Below are positions 12,059 to 25,440 of a DNA stretch of 64,000 nt, piece by piece (within the stretch, counting starts at the first letter, position 1; each line of letters starts with the position of its first letter). Both the position numbers and the translations under genes were made by a program. The stretch covers positions 367,597-431,596 of the forward strand of contig JAIUCV010000659.1 in the NCBI GenBank assembly GCA_026724425.1, in the 5' to 3' direction. The notes below the pieces were generated by a model. That model was not told the DNA's origin. It was given only the letters and a program-made list of their open reading frames with translations, and searched no databases. This DNA comes from Erythrophleum ivorense. Taxonomy: Eukaryota > Streptophyta > Magnoliopsida > Fabales > Fabaceae.

Positions 12059-12590
12059 TATAAGGGAGGCTTATTAGAAATTCCTCTTTTAAAATATCAT
12101 TTATGTCCCATTTTCTTGATTTTTTCGTTTTAAGCTCATTTTAACTACATTATGAAAAACTATCTTTTCTATTATAAAATTTAGGTTCTCCAATTTATAA
12201 AATACTTTTGATTTCATCCAAATTAGATTTAAAATCTTCTCAAATGAACTAGTCAAAGTTCAGGTTAAGTGATATTCTAAAATGTAAACTGAAGGGGTTT
12301 TAACTATTTTGGGGGTTCCTATGGCTTTTAGGGCTTCTGAAAGCCCTAGGAAACTCATTTTTCCTTTGAGTTTTCTAATAAGTGCCTAAAATTACGAAAA
12401 TGCTACTGTGTTTTTGGCAATTTTATTGAACTACTCTGACTCTAGTTTTCGGGCGTTTTAAGCTTTAGATCTTCATTTTTCATTATTTAAAATTTTGTCT
12501 TAATTTTATTTGGTCTCAAATCTTTCTATTTAGGGGACTTCCCTTTATAACTGACTTATTTTCGTTGTTTACGAAGGACCAAATGTTACA
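12059..12590 (-). mobile_element. U3 end of the minus-strand LTR
   Basis: The last piece of the LTR that begins off-window. 'attttcgtttta...' and the reverse complements of 'aattatgataaaatttt' and 'tgtaacatttggtcc' define the terminal U3. It ends TTACA at 12590. Confidence 0.75.
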
Positions 12591-12635
12591 CCTTGGTGGA
12601 GTTGTGGTTTGTACTCGATAGGGAGCTGGCTCATG
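12591..12635 (+). mobile_element. Element B 5' LTR fragment
   Basis: Forty-five bases match 56598-56640 in the B 3' LTR ('ttggtggagttgtgg' against 'ttagtgaagttgtgg'). CCTTG at its left is the predicted TSD of the minus-strand LTR; TCATG at its right is the TSD of the next insert. Confidence 0.65.
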
Positions 12636-14075
12636 TGTAACACCATATTTATCTAGCTTGCCTCATGCCATTTCAAAGTTTTATTCTATGCATTTCATAA
12701 TGAAACAAGAAAGGTGGCATGAGAACAATGAATGTACCTACACTTTGCCTTCAGAGTCCTGTGGGCCATGTGAGCTCATGTATCACATTCTTATATTTAA
12801 TTACATAAATTCAACTCAAATCCATCACCAAAAGTGGCCTAGAGCTCATGCAAAGCAAAGGAATACATAAAATTTTATAATGTAGCCTCGGCTAGAATTT
12901 CCCTCTTTCTGTCAGAAACATTGGAAAACCATAACTAATTCTAAAAAAATTGAAATCATACATTCTTTACATTCTGGAAAGGTATAGATGTCTACTTTAT
13001 GTTAAAAATATGTTTAGGCTATGAAACATCACACAAAAGACGTTTGACATTCGAAAAGGTACAAAGGTCCGACTGGCTATTGGTACTAATACATATTTCT
13101 GCTATGAATTTAAAAAATGTCCAATTAATTCCAAAAAAAAATCCAATTCATACAAATGATACCAATCTGGAAAGCTACTAATGTTAGCTAGAAGGAAAAA
13201 ATAACTTTAGACCCGTTTAGGCACATCCAAGACTCGAAAACTAATCAAATAGTAACCTAGGTCAATTTGGACGCCTGATACTGGATAAAAACTTCAAACA
13301 TTCATATCTCTCTCTCTAGACATCCAAATGGGATACTTCTAGTTGGCACAAGTCACTAGGAGTTCTAGTTTCTTTTTATAAAATTTCATGGCAATTGAAC
13401 ATCATTTGCCCTATGAGTAATATAATTTAATTTCAAACTAGTGTGAACAGTACCTAGAACCAAAATTAGAAAATATTCCAACGTTGAAAATTCATCAACT
13501 ATTCCATAGGTCTCTAAAAATTCTCTACTTTCCCTTCCCAAAAAATTCTTAACAAGCTCTAAATATATGCCAAATCTCAGATCAAGAAGAACTCATTTGG
13601 ATAAAAAGTGATATAGCTCTCCAATATGGTCAATTTTACTCCATATTAGATACCAATTGTGTCCAAATAACTTTCCCTGATGTTTGGCACCTCTTGGGCA
13701 AGTTTAAAAGCATGAATATGACTTGTGTGGATTGCCCAAGTGGTCCCCAACCTCATACATCTCAATTTGACCATTCCACTTCCATTCATACATATATTTC
13801 CATAATGCTAGTTTTGCCACTACATGTCCAAGATGTACATTTTCATACATATAACCTTAAATCTCATTTATACATGATACATTAACATAATTATACATTT
13901 TCATAACATCATAGGACATATACAACAATGGGTTACAACATTTGCCACTCATATGGCCTTAAAGAAATAAAATCTATACACTTTGATGTCATATTCTCAT
14001 CTCTCAAGTGGTTGGTTCCCATTTCCTTGTCCTCTTGGTCTACCTAACATGTTAGAATATTGGAGAGGAGGAAAT

Positions 14076-14092
14076 GAGATTCAAAGAATCCC
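14076..14092 (-). other. Conserved LTR hairpin (minus-strand copy)
   Basis: GAGATTC-AAA-GAATCCC, one mismatch that can wobble-pair. Confidence 0.5.
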
Positions 14093-14234
14093 AATAGCTC
14101 TTCTCCCTTTTAATCACACATAAAAGATGCAAAACAAGTCTTACAAATGCATGCATGGGCATATTGACATGTGTAATCATTCAAGAGACATTTTTAACAT
14201 TTGAGCTAGTTATACATAGCACACATAGGTTTGC

Positions 14235-14430
14235 CAAGTAAGTGGATTAGCCTCACCCATTTACTTGTAGATTTTGGACTTGCCTTACCCATTCTTTAAG
14301 AGGTTTTTGACTTAACTTTACTCTTGGGAGTCAACCTTACTTTTGGGAGACTCTTTACTTTGTCTCAACCAATTCTAAGGGTTCTTGGCTCATCCTCACC
14401 ATGGCTAAGGGTTCTTGGCTTCACCACACT
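14235..14430 (-). repeat. LTR minisatellite, minus-strand copy
   Basis: Degenerate 30-38-bp units with 'ctcacccat', 'ggttcttggctt' and variants; same position in the LTR as other copies. Confidence 0.55.
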
Positions 14431-16346
14431 CAAGCAAACCAAAGCAAGCATCATAAACATCATTTAGAAACATAATGCATCATCATGGTACCATGGAGTA
14501 AGAGCTCATGCTAGAACATTTTTCATGGTTTAAAATACACATAAACACATTTAAAGACAAGACAAGCATACATTCATGCATGAGAGAAGGAGGAGTAAGC
14601 TACCTTACTTGTATTTACATACTTTTTCCTTGAGCCTTGGGTCCTCTCCCTTGACCTCACACACCCAAGAAGGTGGAGATCATTTCTCTTGGCCTAGACA
14701 CATTATATGGAAGCTAATTAGTTCATGGAGTTAGTTCTAAGGCCACACATCTTTCTTAAATACTAACTTGGTCTATTAATCCCTTTATGGTTCAAAGAAT
14801 GCACTTAATGAAGCAACATTCATCAAATGAGTTTTAGACTCCATTCTTTCCTTTCATATATAATTCTTGACTCTTTTTAAGCCTCTTGGAGTCATCACAC
14901 AATTAAAATAAAGATCCTAACTACATATTGTTTCTTTAGGTCATATTATGAAACCTAAGACACTAATTCATTCTCTAGGCCTCCTAAATTTTTTCCAAGG
15001 TTTTCCCTCATTTTCATTCATCATATATGACTCAAAAATGGGCTTGAAAGAATTTAAAACTCTCCCTAGGTGTCTCGACCCCTTTTGGCTGAGACTATGT
15101 ACCATTTAGCCTTCATGAAAGTTTGCTTTGGTTTTTACATGGAAGATGCATATGGGGAGACTCCTAGAGATCTTAGGAACTCATTTAAACATTCATTTAG
15201 GCCTAGGAATAATTACATCAAATCAAATTTTCAAGGGAACCTATGAAACCCTAGGTTTGCCACCTTAAAAATCAATGGCCTTTTTTTGGATTTCTTTGTA
15301 CATTCTTACTCTCCTCCCTTAAATTCATAGAATTCACCCTTAGTTCTACTCAAAATTCAAGCCCTCTTGTAGCTACATATGTGGGGAGAAATAGGGAGAA
15401 GGAGGGGGGAGGAATAGCTACCATAGGATGAAGATTTTACCTTATTTTTCCTTGTTTTCTTGCTTGTTTCTCACTTTCTTTCCCCTCCTCTCTTCAAATC
15501 CGAATTTTCCCTTCTTAGTCTGACCTTAAAATAGTCCCAAATACATAAAAAAATTCTATGGGAAAGAAAGGAAAATGGAGGAGGATGGATTTGCTAAAGA
15601 GAAACTAAGAAATTCTTACCTTTTCCTTGCCTTTTCTTCCTCCAAAGCTTCTTCTCTTGGTGCACCTAGGAGGTAGCTCTCTTATCTGGTTTTAGGGCAG
15701 AATTTGGTCGACCTAAATGAGAGGAGAAGAAGGGTACCTCATATATATAAGGGATTTAAGAAGGACTTTCAAAAATTCCTATTTTGCCCTTTGTTCTTGG
15801 TATTTTCGTTTCTAATTCGTTTTAGCTCCTTTTTTAGAACCATCTTTTTTTATTCTGAAATTTAGGTTCTCAATTTAGTAAAATTCCTTTGGAATCACTC
15901 AAATCGGAGCTAAAATCTTCTTGAAGAATCAGTCAAAGTTTGGGTGCATTGACGTTGAAAAATATCCATCAGAGAGGCTTTAGTTGTCTCAGGGCTTCAT
16001 ATGGTTTTCAGTGCCCCTAAGAACCCTAGAGAACTTAAAACTTTCATTTAAAAAGTCATCCTATGTGAACTCTAAAATTTGCTCAAAATAACGAAAATGC
16101 CCTTACATTTTGTCAACCTTTCGTTACATTTTGTTCCTTTATTCTAGCTTCATTTTTCTTTCTGTTTGAGCTTGGGATTCTCATTTTTAGGCGTCTAAAA
16201 TGCTTTTCAAATTTTTTGGGACCTTAACTAAGTCATTTCAAAGAACTTGCTTTTGTATCCAATGAATTTTGTTCATTTATAGAGAAATCATATGTTATGT
16301 TTCTTGCATTTTCTCTCATTTTCAGAGAACTAGATATTACATCATG

Positions 16347-16589
16347 AATGCACCAAGCCATAAGCATGCTTGATAAGGAGCTGACACTGTGATCGGCCTT
16401 TCCCTTTGTTATTGGCCATTAACATATTGTATGTGATTACTAGTATGGGATAATAATCACCGATAATCCAACTAATTCATTTGCCAAAAATATTAATGTC
16501 TTTGGTATGCTTTTATGTGTAAATGCATTATATTGATTAATCCGTACATATATATGGAATTTACCTCTTGTTATTAAGATTGTATGTCT
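16347..16589 (+). mobile_element. Element B 5' LTR fragment
   Basis: Collinear with 56679-56845 plus 60540-60615 in the B 3' LTR (caagccataagcatgc..., gccattaacatattgtatgtg). It ends with TGTCT, the TSD of the next insertion. Confidence 0.75.
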
Positions 16590-17134
16590 TGTAATACTCG
16601 TTTATTTTTAAAAAACCCTAAACTAAAGGAATTATCAAAAAAGGTCCCCTAAATAGAAAGATTTGAGGCTAAATGAAATTAGGACAATAATCTAGAAAGT
16701 TGAAAATGATGATACAAGGCTAAAGATACCCAAAAACCAGAGCCAGAGTAGCTAAATAAAATTAAACAAAAATCAGTGACATTTTTATAATTTTGGACAC
16801 TCTTTAGAAAACACAAAGGAGGGATCTTTAAATGAAAAATTTAAATTTCTTAGAGTTCTCAAAGGCCTTAAAAATCATAGGAACTCTTAGAATAGTTAAA
16901 ACCCCTCCAGTATCCAATTTAGAGCATCTATTAATCAAAACTTTGACTGATTTGTTTGAAAAGGCTTTAAATCCAATTTGGGTGAAACCAAAGATATTTT
17001 ATGAATTAAAGGACCTAAATTCTATGATGGAAAAGACAGTTCTAAAAAAGGAGTTAAAGTGAGACCAAATAGAAAGAGTCAAGAAAAAGGATAAAATTGA
17101 AATTTTGAAAAAGTTATAACTTAGCCATTCATCT

Positions 17135-17141
17135 TATAAAA
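17135..17141 (+). promoter_or_regulatory. TATA box of LTR 16590-19982
   Basis: TATAAAA in 'cttataaaacatgtccc', about 545 bp into the LTR; same context as the box at 1235. Confidence 0.55.
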
Positions 17142-18469
17142 CATGTCCCACCTCTTCCTTATTTCTAAATCAACATTTTGTTAGTTTGAAAATGAGCCTA
17201 AGTTAGCTCCAAGAGATGAACAAGAGGGAGAGCAAGGGAGGAAGAAAAGCTAAGTAAAGGAGTGAGGAAATTATCATTTTTTTCATGCTACTTCCTTGAC
17301 TAAATTTGTCCTCCTCTTTCTCCTCTCTTTGCCTATGGTTTTGATGAATGAATTAGGGCTATTCTATGTTTGGTTCAACAAGGAGAAGGGAGAGTTTGAA
17401 GGAGAGCTTGGGAACTTTGGAAAGCACTTTGAAAAAGCTAGAAAATAAGGTGAGAACCATGGCCTTTCTTGCATCTCCTTGCTTGTTCTTCTTGGGTGTT
17501 AATTAGGCTAGACCTAGGCTCACTTAGGAGGGGAAGAATTCAGGTCATACAAGGTAGGAATGAGGATTTTAAGGCATGAGAAGTAGGAATAAGCAATTGG
17601 AACTAAAAGGGAAGCCTTATAATTCAAGTTGTTCTACCTAGGGATTTTGTTGCACCTAGTCATTCTTAAAGCTTTCTAAGGATAGTCTAACTTATGTATG
17701 AGTATGTAAGAGATCATAAGACATCTAGGAAGCTTCACAGGTGCCAATCCCTTAAAAAAAATCAATACAACTCCATAGGTCTATTTCCTTGTATATGTCT
17801 CGACCAAGCATGCTTCAAGCACCTAGGGAGAGTTTTAATTAATTCTAAGAATAGGAATGGCCTAGATATGATTAGTAAACACTAAAGAAACCATTAGTTT
17901 AAATTTAGAAGCCATGATTTATAAAATGGAAGTTTAGGCTCCATTTTAAGACATAAAGAAGCAACTTGAGTTTAAGCTCCTTGAATTAATTTGGAGATGA
18001 CTCTAATGAGTTTAAATGGAGTCATATGACCTAGATTGAATGAGAATTTAGAGCCAAGATCATGAATTCTAAGGGTTGCTTCATTATGCCTTGTATGGAA
18101 CCATATTGATGTCATAACATCAAGTAGGCTTGTATAGAGTTTATGTGAAGCTAGAATTAGTTCCAATGATTGAATTGTGTCTTATTTGATGTGTTTAGGC
18201 CAAGTAAATCAAGATCCCCCTAGTTGTATATGTGTGGCAAAGAAGGAGAAGGAGAAACCCAAGGGGAAAAGTGTGCTACTTGATTTAAGGTAGCTCTCTA
18301 ACCTTTCTTGCATACATTCCTTGGATGTTTGGGTGTCATTGGATGCTGGTGTATATGTTTGAACCATAAGATAAGTTCATGGTCATTGATTACATGTTAT
18401 AGTACTATTATGCTCTTAAAATATATTTTTGAATGCAAAGTGGCTTGAATGGATATGGTTGCACAAAAA

Positions 18470-18635
18470 GTCCTTTAGAATAGGTGAGGAAAAGCTAAAA
18501 GTCCTTATGAATAGGTGAGACAAAGCCAAAAATCTCAAGAAAGAGTGAGGCTAAGTCAAAAGTCCCTAAAAGTGAGTGAGGTAAATCCAAAAGTCCCAAA
18601 GAAATTGGGTGAGGCTAGACCAATATCTTTTAAAG
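18470..18635 (+). repeat. LTR minisatellite
   Basis: Five or so units of 'gtgaggNNaagNcaaaagtcccNaaa'. Confidence 0.65.
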
Positions 18636-18772
18636 CTTATGTTTGGTTTGTATGAGTCTATGTAATATGGAAATATGCTCATGTATGCTTATTAGAAGTT
18701 TTTATGACATTCTTGCATTCTTTAACATGTAAATGCATCATATATGTATGTTTGAAAGGGTAAAGAGCTATT

Positions 18773-18789
18773 GGGATTCTTTGAATCTC
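18773..18789 (+). other. Conserved LTR hairpin
   Basis: GGGATTC-TTT-GAATCTC; one G-T wobble, followed by 'actcttccct'. Confidence 0.5.
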
Positions 18790-19987
18790 ACTCTTCCCTA
18801 TATTATGTCTAACAATGTTTAGGTAAAGTTCAAGGAACAAAAATTGGGAGCCAAGCACCTTGAAGTATAGGACTTTGATAATAGAATAGGAAATTTTGTA
18901 TTTTGATGTCAAACTTTGTATCTAAGTGATGTGTATGAGATGTAAGCACTTGAACATGTATAAGAGTATGTAAATATCATGTATGAATGGATTTTGAACC
19001 AAATATATGCTTATACAGATTTTTGACATCCTTATGCTTTGATGTCCATGTATGTAAGAACAACTAGGATAGTGATTTTGAGATGTAGGATGATTTGGAC
19101 CATTTAGGATGCTTTGGATGTGCTCAAATGGTTGTAGAATGATTAGAAGACCATTTGGAGCAATTTTGACCTCTTTATATTTCCAAAATTGACATAATCT
19201 TGAGTTGAACCACAAACTGATCACATGGATGATTTTGTGCATGAAATTTGGCATGATTATAGGTCTCATTTAGAGATTTTTATAGGGCTAAAGAGCACCT
19301 AATTTGGACTCTAGAGAATTTATTATTAATTTTCAAAGTTGGCCAAATTATGTAGAATTGTCTTAGTCATTGTTTATATGGTTAGTTTGCATTTCTATGT
19401 CATCCATCAGTCAAATGAAATCCAATACTTATGAAATTTCATAAGCATAAAGTATACATCATAAAATTTCCATATCCATTGAGAGCATCTCATTTGGAAC
19501 TATGTAAAGGGAGATATGAATTTTTGAAGTTTATGTTTTGTTGCAGGATGCATCAATGACCTAATATATTGTTCTATCAATTTTTGTGAATCAAACCTAG
19601 TTATTTTGATCTAAAATTTTTATAGTAGTTAGAGGACATCTGTAGCTTTCAAGAATGATATAATTTGCATGATTTTGATTTTTTTAGAATTAATTATAAT
19701 TCTTCAAAGTTCATATTAGATTATGGAATTCTTGGAAATTGCTAAATGAGATGCCATTTCGTGTTGCATGGCTTGGACCTAAGTTTTGAGCTTCAAATTG
19801 GGATGTTTCTGATTGACCACATGTATTATGGATGGAAAATAAATATCATAAGCTCATATGGTCCTTTTAGCTAATAATGAGTTAATTGGACTTTTAATGA
19901 TGGTAAAGTGCTTAAATTATGAAAATAAATTCTTTTGACCAATTGTGCTGTAAAATTAATGCTAGCTATGTATGGTGTGACATGTCT

Positions 19988-20510
19988 CACTCTGGTTGTG
20001 AGTTAACATTTTTAGAGATTGGACTTTTTAGTAGCAAGGAAAAGCTAATGAAAATCTATCATAGTGGTTTAGTAATGTATAGGTTTGAATGTCTTATTTA
20101 AATTGGGTTTGTATAATGGGTATGCTAGCATTGCTTATTGTGTTGTATAATTACCACATTGCATCATGTATTGCCAATTATAAGGACTGATTTTATAATT
20201 TGAGACATCATGGAGTTGGTACTTGTGATTATATTTAAATGATTATTAATGAGTACCTTGATATTATATGACCTTTAAATAATTAGCATTGTAAAATTAA
20301 TGTTTAAACTATTAGTATAAAAGATTTAGAGGTTTGAGCTAGTTTAAACGTGTTTTCTACACCTACTTAAGGTGTTTAGAGGAATTTAGAAACTATCCTT
20401 TAGGGTTTTGAGTTGTCACTTGAAAGCTTTAGAAGTAGCTCTTTGAATTCAACTATTATATAAGGTATAAAATGGTTGTCAATACCTGAACAATTGTTGT
20501 TTTGAGTTTA
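19988..20510 (+). mobile_element. Element B 5' LTR fragment
   Basis: About 520 bp collinear with 60613-61130 of the B 3' LTR ('gtatgctagcattgcttattgtg' type text in both). No ORF of note. Confidence 0.8.
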
Positions 20511-23500
20511 TGTAATATCCTATGATTTAGAAATTCAAAATAATTCCTAAAGAGTAAAATGAGTTACTTACAAATGGTCATAAGCCTAGCAAAAGCTAGT
20601 ATGAATTACGAGAAATTGGAATCAAAACCGATTGATTAATTAATGAAGACCCTAGAGTAAAGTGAATTGAGATTAATTGATATTAGAATGTTAATTAGAA
20701 TATTTTAAAATATGGGTAAAAGCATAAAGATAGCCCAAAATTAGAGACAAAACAACTAAATGAATTTAAGGAATAATATAATGGCAAAATCATAATTTTG
20801 AGTAATTTTTTGAAAACTCAAGGGAGGGAACTTTAAATGAGAAAATTGAGTTTCTTAGGGTTTTTAGAGGTCCTAGAAACCATAAGAACCCTTAGAATGG
20901 TTAAAACTCGTCTGGTATACGATTTAGGTCATTAGTTGATCAAAACTTTGACCAAATCATTCGAGGTTGTTCTGAATTCAATTAATTGAAAAAAAAAGGT
21001 ATTTTATGAATCACAGGACTAAATTTTATGATGAAAAAGACATTTCTCAAAAAGGAGTTGAAATGAGCTCAAATGAAGGAAACAAGTTCAAGGGCAAAGT
21101 TAGAATATTAAAAAATTATAAAGCCCTTGCTCCTTCATACAACTAGCCCCCTCCACTTTCTTCTCCTTCATTTGGTTAAAATTTTTAGCTCTAAACCAGA
21201 CCCAAAGGATGCCCCAAATAGCACCAAAACTTAAGGGAGATTGAGGCCACCTAAGGTAAGGAAGCTTAAGGAATTTGTCTATGATGTTCTTATTGGCTAG
21301 TTTCTCCACTTTTTCTCCATGGTTTTGACATCTCAAAGGGAGATGTTTTGAATTTGAACTCATGGAGAAAAGGGCTTTTAACAAGGAACCAAACACCAAA
21401 TTAACCATCATGAAAAGCTATTTCATTTGATATATGCTTTGGTATGGAAGATTGCTCCTCCTTACTTCTCCATCACTTTATGGGTTTAGCCACTATAGGA
21501 GGAACATGGGAAGGACTAGTTTTTTATTGAATCATACTAGGAATTACAGTCTTGGAATGTGGAGATTAAGATTTTGCCATTAGAACAAAGTAAAAAACCA
21601 TGGAATGCCTAAATGAGAAATTAGGGTTTTGATTGCACCTAGAAATTTATGAAACTTTCTAATGATGATTTAACTTATGTAAAAGCATATTTGAGTTCAA
21701 AAGAGACCTAGGAAGCTTCATGTAATGTCCAATTTTCATTAAACGGCAAAAATGAGTGCATTTTCAAAGTAAGTCCCTTGAAAAGAATTAGTTAAGGTCC
21801 CAAAAAATTTGAGTAATATTCTAGACTCTTAAAAATGAGAATTCTAGGCTCAGACAAAAAAGTAAAATGGAGCTAGAATGAAGAAACAAATTTTGATGGA
21901 AATCTTACAAAACATAATGACATTTTTGTAATTTTGAGAAAATTTTAGAATTCACACATGAAGGCTTTTTTAAATGAAAGTTTTGAGTTCTTTGAGGTTC
22001 TCAGAGGCCTTGAAAACCATAGGAAGCCCTGGGATAGTTAAATCTCCTCTGGTAGATATTTTTCAACGTCAGTGTACTCAAACTTTGACGAATTTGTTCA
22101 GGAAGATTTTAACTCCGATTTGACTGATTCTAAAAGCATTTTACTAAATTGGGAACCTAAATTTTATAATGAAAAAAATAGTTTTAAAAAAAGAGCTAAA
22201 ATGAAATTGCCACAATGAAGGGACATAAATGAAAATGTTTAGAACAAATCCTTCATAAAGCTTCTTTAAATGGGATGCCTCTTTCTTCTCTCCACTTAGC
22301 TGACTTACTTCTGCCTAATAACAAAGAGTAAGACCAGAATTTTCAGACACACAAGGGAGGAGGCAAAAGAAGGAGAAAAGGCCAAGAAAAAGGTATGAAA
22401 TCCATGGATTTTCTTAGTTTTTTCCTTAAACAAAGTTGTTCTCCTCCTTCTCTCCTTTCCTCCTATGGTTTTCTTGATATATTTGGTGCTGTTTTGGGGG
22501 TAGAATAGAGAGAAAAAATTCATGTTTGGTGTGAGGCATCCAAGGAAAGTGAAAAGTAACCAAGAGAAAGTAAGAAAACAAGGTAAAACTTCCATTCTTT
22601 AGTAGCTTCTTCCTTTCCCTCCTGCTTGTGTGTTTCATCCACAATGAGGCCAACTCTTAGGGGTTATTTTCTATCTAAACCAAGGAGGGATTAGAGGTTT
22701 TAAAGTGTAAGGATTAAGAATCTATCATTGGAATTAAGAAAAAGGTGTTAGAAAATAAGATAGAATCATTAGGGATTCAAGTGCTCTCTTGAAAATCTGA
22801 CTTGGTATGATTGTTCCTAGGCTTAAATGAGTGCTTGGATGAACTCTTAAGATCCCTAAGAACCTCCCTATGTGTTTCCTCCATCAAGAAAACAAAGCAA
22901 AATCCATGAAGGCCAAAATTGTAACACCCAAAAATTAATTAAAGTGCTAATCATATATTTAGGTTAATTAAGAATAATTAATATGTAATAATTGGGTAAG
23001 TTAAGTGAATGGAAAATTTTAGAGAGATAAATTATTAATATGAGTTTGAGATTTAATTGAGTTATAAATCCCATCTAGGCCCAAATTAAATTAAGTAGGC
23101 CAAGGCTGGGAACTAATGGAGGCCCAATAATTTTAGGTGCATACCCAACTTATATAAGCCCTTGTAATTGGCCCAATACCCCTTATGCAGACCTCAACTA
23201 AGTGAGCTCTTGAAAACTTAACCCAACCTAACTAAAAGTCTAAATTGTTGAAGTTGGCCCAATAAATGACAATTTCAGCCCAACAACTAGTGGCAGCCCA
23301 ATAGGTCCTTGGGCTGATGGGTTGACCCATAACCCATTTAAAACCTAACTTAAAACCTTAAAAATGATTTTGGCCACCCCTATTCTACAGAAACAAAAGG
23401 GAAATTTGGAGGTCCAAAGGGGAGGCTAGGGTTCTTGACATATTTCCATCATTTTCCACTTCTAGAGCAAGATTCAGTCAAGGTAATAGTTGTATAACTT

Positions 23501-24390
23501 AATCCCCTTCTTTTTCTCTTCATTTTAGCCTGAATAGTTTTTCATTTGGAGCATTTTCACCATACCCAAAATTTGAAATGTGGTTGTTTGGGATTTTCTT
23601 GGTGAAAATTTGTAGGTTAGGGCTGAGGGTATTAGTAGGTAAGTATAAACTCTTCATTTTGATGCATTTCTTACTGGTTTAAGACCCCCATAGTAGACTT
23701 ATAGTATGGGCCTTAATTTTGTGCCAATTTTCCTATAGTTTGGAGTGATATTTTGACGTTTCTAGTCTAGGGAAGGCAAAACCCAAAATTAGAGGCTCTT
23801 GGTGATTGCGTAAGTGTTTCTGAGTAGTTCTACATAGCTTAACTCCTTGAGTAATGGGTTGCTGATATAAACTGTAATTAAGGATAGTAATGGCTTGATT
23901 TTGTGTCCATAGGCTGAAGTAGTATTCAATTGGCTCTTAGAGGATTGGCTACAAGCGAGGTAACTAGGGTTCAAGCTAATTCCATGCATACGTCTGATTT
24001 AAATTTGTATTTTCTGCATGATTATCATTTTAATACTAAATGAATTGGTTGACTATCTGTTATATGTAATTAGACCTTGTTAGTCCATAGTGGAGCTGTG
24101 GTGCAGCTACCACCTGTGCATGTCTTCGATCGGGCACTGGGTTATGATCAAACCCCAGATGCACTGAGCCTTGGTTGTGCTCAATGGAGAGTAGGTGCCG
24201 TGAATGGGCCTCTCTTGATATTATTGGCCTTTAACATATGGAATTATGATTGCTAGTATGAGATAGTAATCATGGATAGCCTAATTGTTTCATTTACTGA
24301 TATGGTTAGTACATTTTTTGATGCTTATATGAAATCATGCATATATGTGAACTAAATTGGAATATATGAATGGAATTTGCCTTGATTATT

Positions 24391-24404
24391 GAGATTTGCA
24401 TCTC
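24391..24404 (+). other. Hairpin in B-like LTR
   Basis: GAGAT-TTGC-ATCTC followed by 'acccca'. It differs in sequence from the GAGATTC hairpin of the other family but holds the same place and the same C-rich follower. Confidence 0.5.
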
Positions 24405-25039
24405 ACCCCATTTCATGGGATCATACTTTCAGGTGAAGGCCCTTCGGGTAAGGATAAGGGAAAGCAAGTGAATAAAAATCTATGAGCTCCAGCCATGTGT
24501 GAAGGAGGCTACACTTGGGTTGATCTAAATAGAATAGATGCAATTTTGTTATTTGTTTATATAGCATCATCATGTAATCATGTTGCCAAGTGTAGGCATT
24601 TATATTTTGATTAGTTGGAATGTATCTATTAACGAGTTACGTGTCATTATAGCTCAGTATTGGATATATAAACTTATAGTATCTGATGTATGAACTTTGT
24701 GAATTCATGATATGGTTTACCATTGGAAATGTCATCATGGGATATATTAGATTGTTAATTTGAATCAATGATGTATGGAATCTCTAATGGAATATGTATT
24801 GAATGATAATATTTAATAGTTCATGAACTCTTACTGTTATTACTCTATAGACTTGCGGATATAGGGTAGTAGGAGGAGTAGAAATTAACATTTAAGTCTT
24901 GAATTAGTAATGATAGATAACCTAGGTAAATTAGGCTAGTGAAATCTATTGGAACCCTACAAATTAAGGTAAAGCGGCCCTAGAGTGTCATTAGAGGGAG
25001 AGTGGAGAGTATGAGACAAGACTTTAGAAATTGTAGGAT

Positions 25040-25440
25040 CAGAAGGCATTTCACCACAGCCAAAATATTATTAGCCACGGCTAATAAAGGCGAAGTAGCC
25101 CAGGAAGAGTACCAAAGAGCAATTTGCTACGGCGAGAAGTGAAATTAGCTGTGGTGAAATGTGAGAGGCTAAACTGAGAGTCGTCCAGAAGGTAATTCAC
25201 CACAACTAAATGGGAATTGGCAACCATAAACTTTTGTGAAAATGAGTCAGGCATTCCAAAGAGGAATTAGTTGTGGCGAAAGGGGGAATTGGTAGTGGCC
25301 AATAGTGAGAGGCGAGCGAGATAGCCATGTAGGTTAGCCATGGCGAAGCTGTAACTTACCGTGGCAAAGCCTGGGAAAATAAAAGAGTAAACCCGAGAGT
25401 AGTTGGCCGTAGCACAAAGACATTTAGCCACGGCTAACAG
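25040..25440 (+). repeat. Dyad array TTAGCC-NN-GGCTAA in B-like LTR
   Basis: About ten degenerate copies of 'agccacggc/agctgtggcgaa' lie at irregular spacing. Two exact copies with 6-bp arms are at 25071-25084 and 25424-25437. CpG at the centre of most copies. Confidence 0.7.

Larger units (their letters stand above)
1..12590 (-). mobile_element. Minus-strand solo LTR (left part off-window) interrupted by three LTRs
   Basis: Visible pieces are 314-658, 4312-5141 and 12059-12590, which join into the last half of a minus-strand LTR ending AAATGTTACA at 12590 (TG...CA on the minus strand). The reverse-complement signals are in order: splice-like block, LTR body, then the U3 end with 'acgaaggaccaaatgttaca'. 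It is inserted in the 5' LTR of element B; the predicted TSD is CCTTG (12591-12595) with the left copy off-window. About 1.7 kb is present, so about 1.9 kb is expected upstream. Confidence 0.75.
12636..16341 (-). mobile_element. Solo LTR, minus strand, 3706 bp
   Basis: It runs TGTAACACCATATTT... to ...CTAGATATTACA. Perfect TSD TCATG at 12631-12635 and 16342-16346. Minus-strand minisatellite at 14235-14430, hairpin at 14076-14092. A TATA-like run (tatatataa on the plus strand near 15741) sits where the reverse-oriented U3 promoter is expected. Confidence 0.9.
16590..19982 (+). mobile_element. Solo LTR, plus strand, 3393 bp
   Basis: It starts TGTAATACTCG and ends TATGGTGTGACA. Perfect TSD TGTCT at 16585-16589 and 19983-19987; host 'tgtatgtct' rejoins 'cactctggttgtgag' as in 60605-60630. 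TATA box 17135-17141, acceptor near 18198 (gtttag|gccaag), donor near 18290, minisatellite 18470-18635, hairpin 18773-18789. Confidence 0.9.

Noticed and set aside
18922..19269. 115-codon minus-strand open frame
   Set aside because: Antisense in LTR U5-like repeats; siblings at the same place are interrupted.
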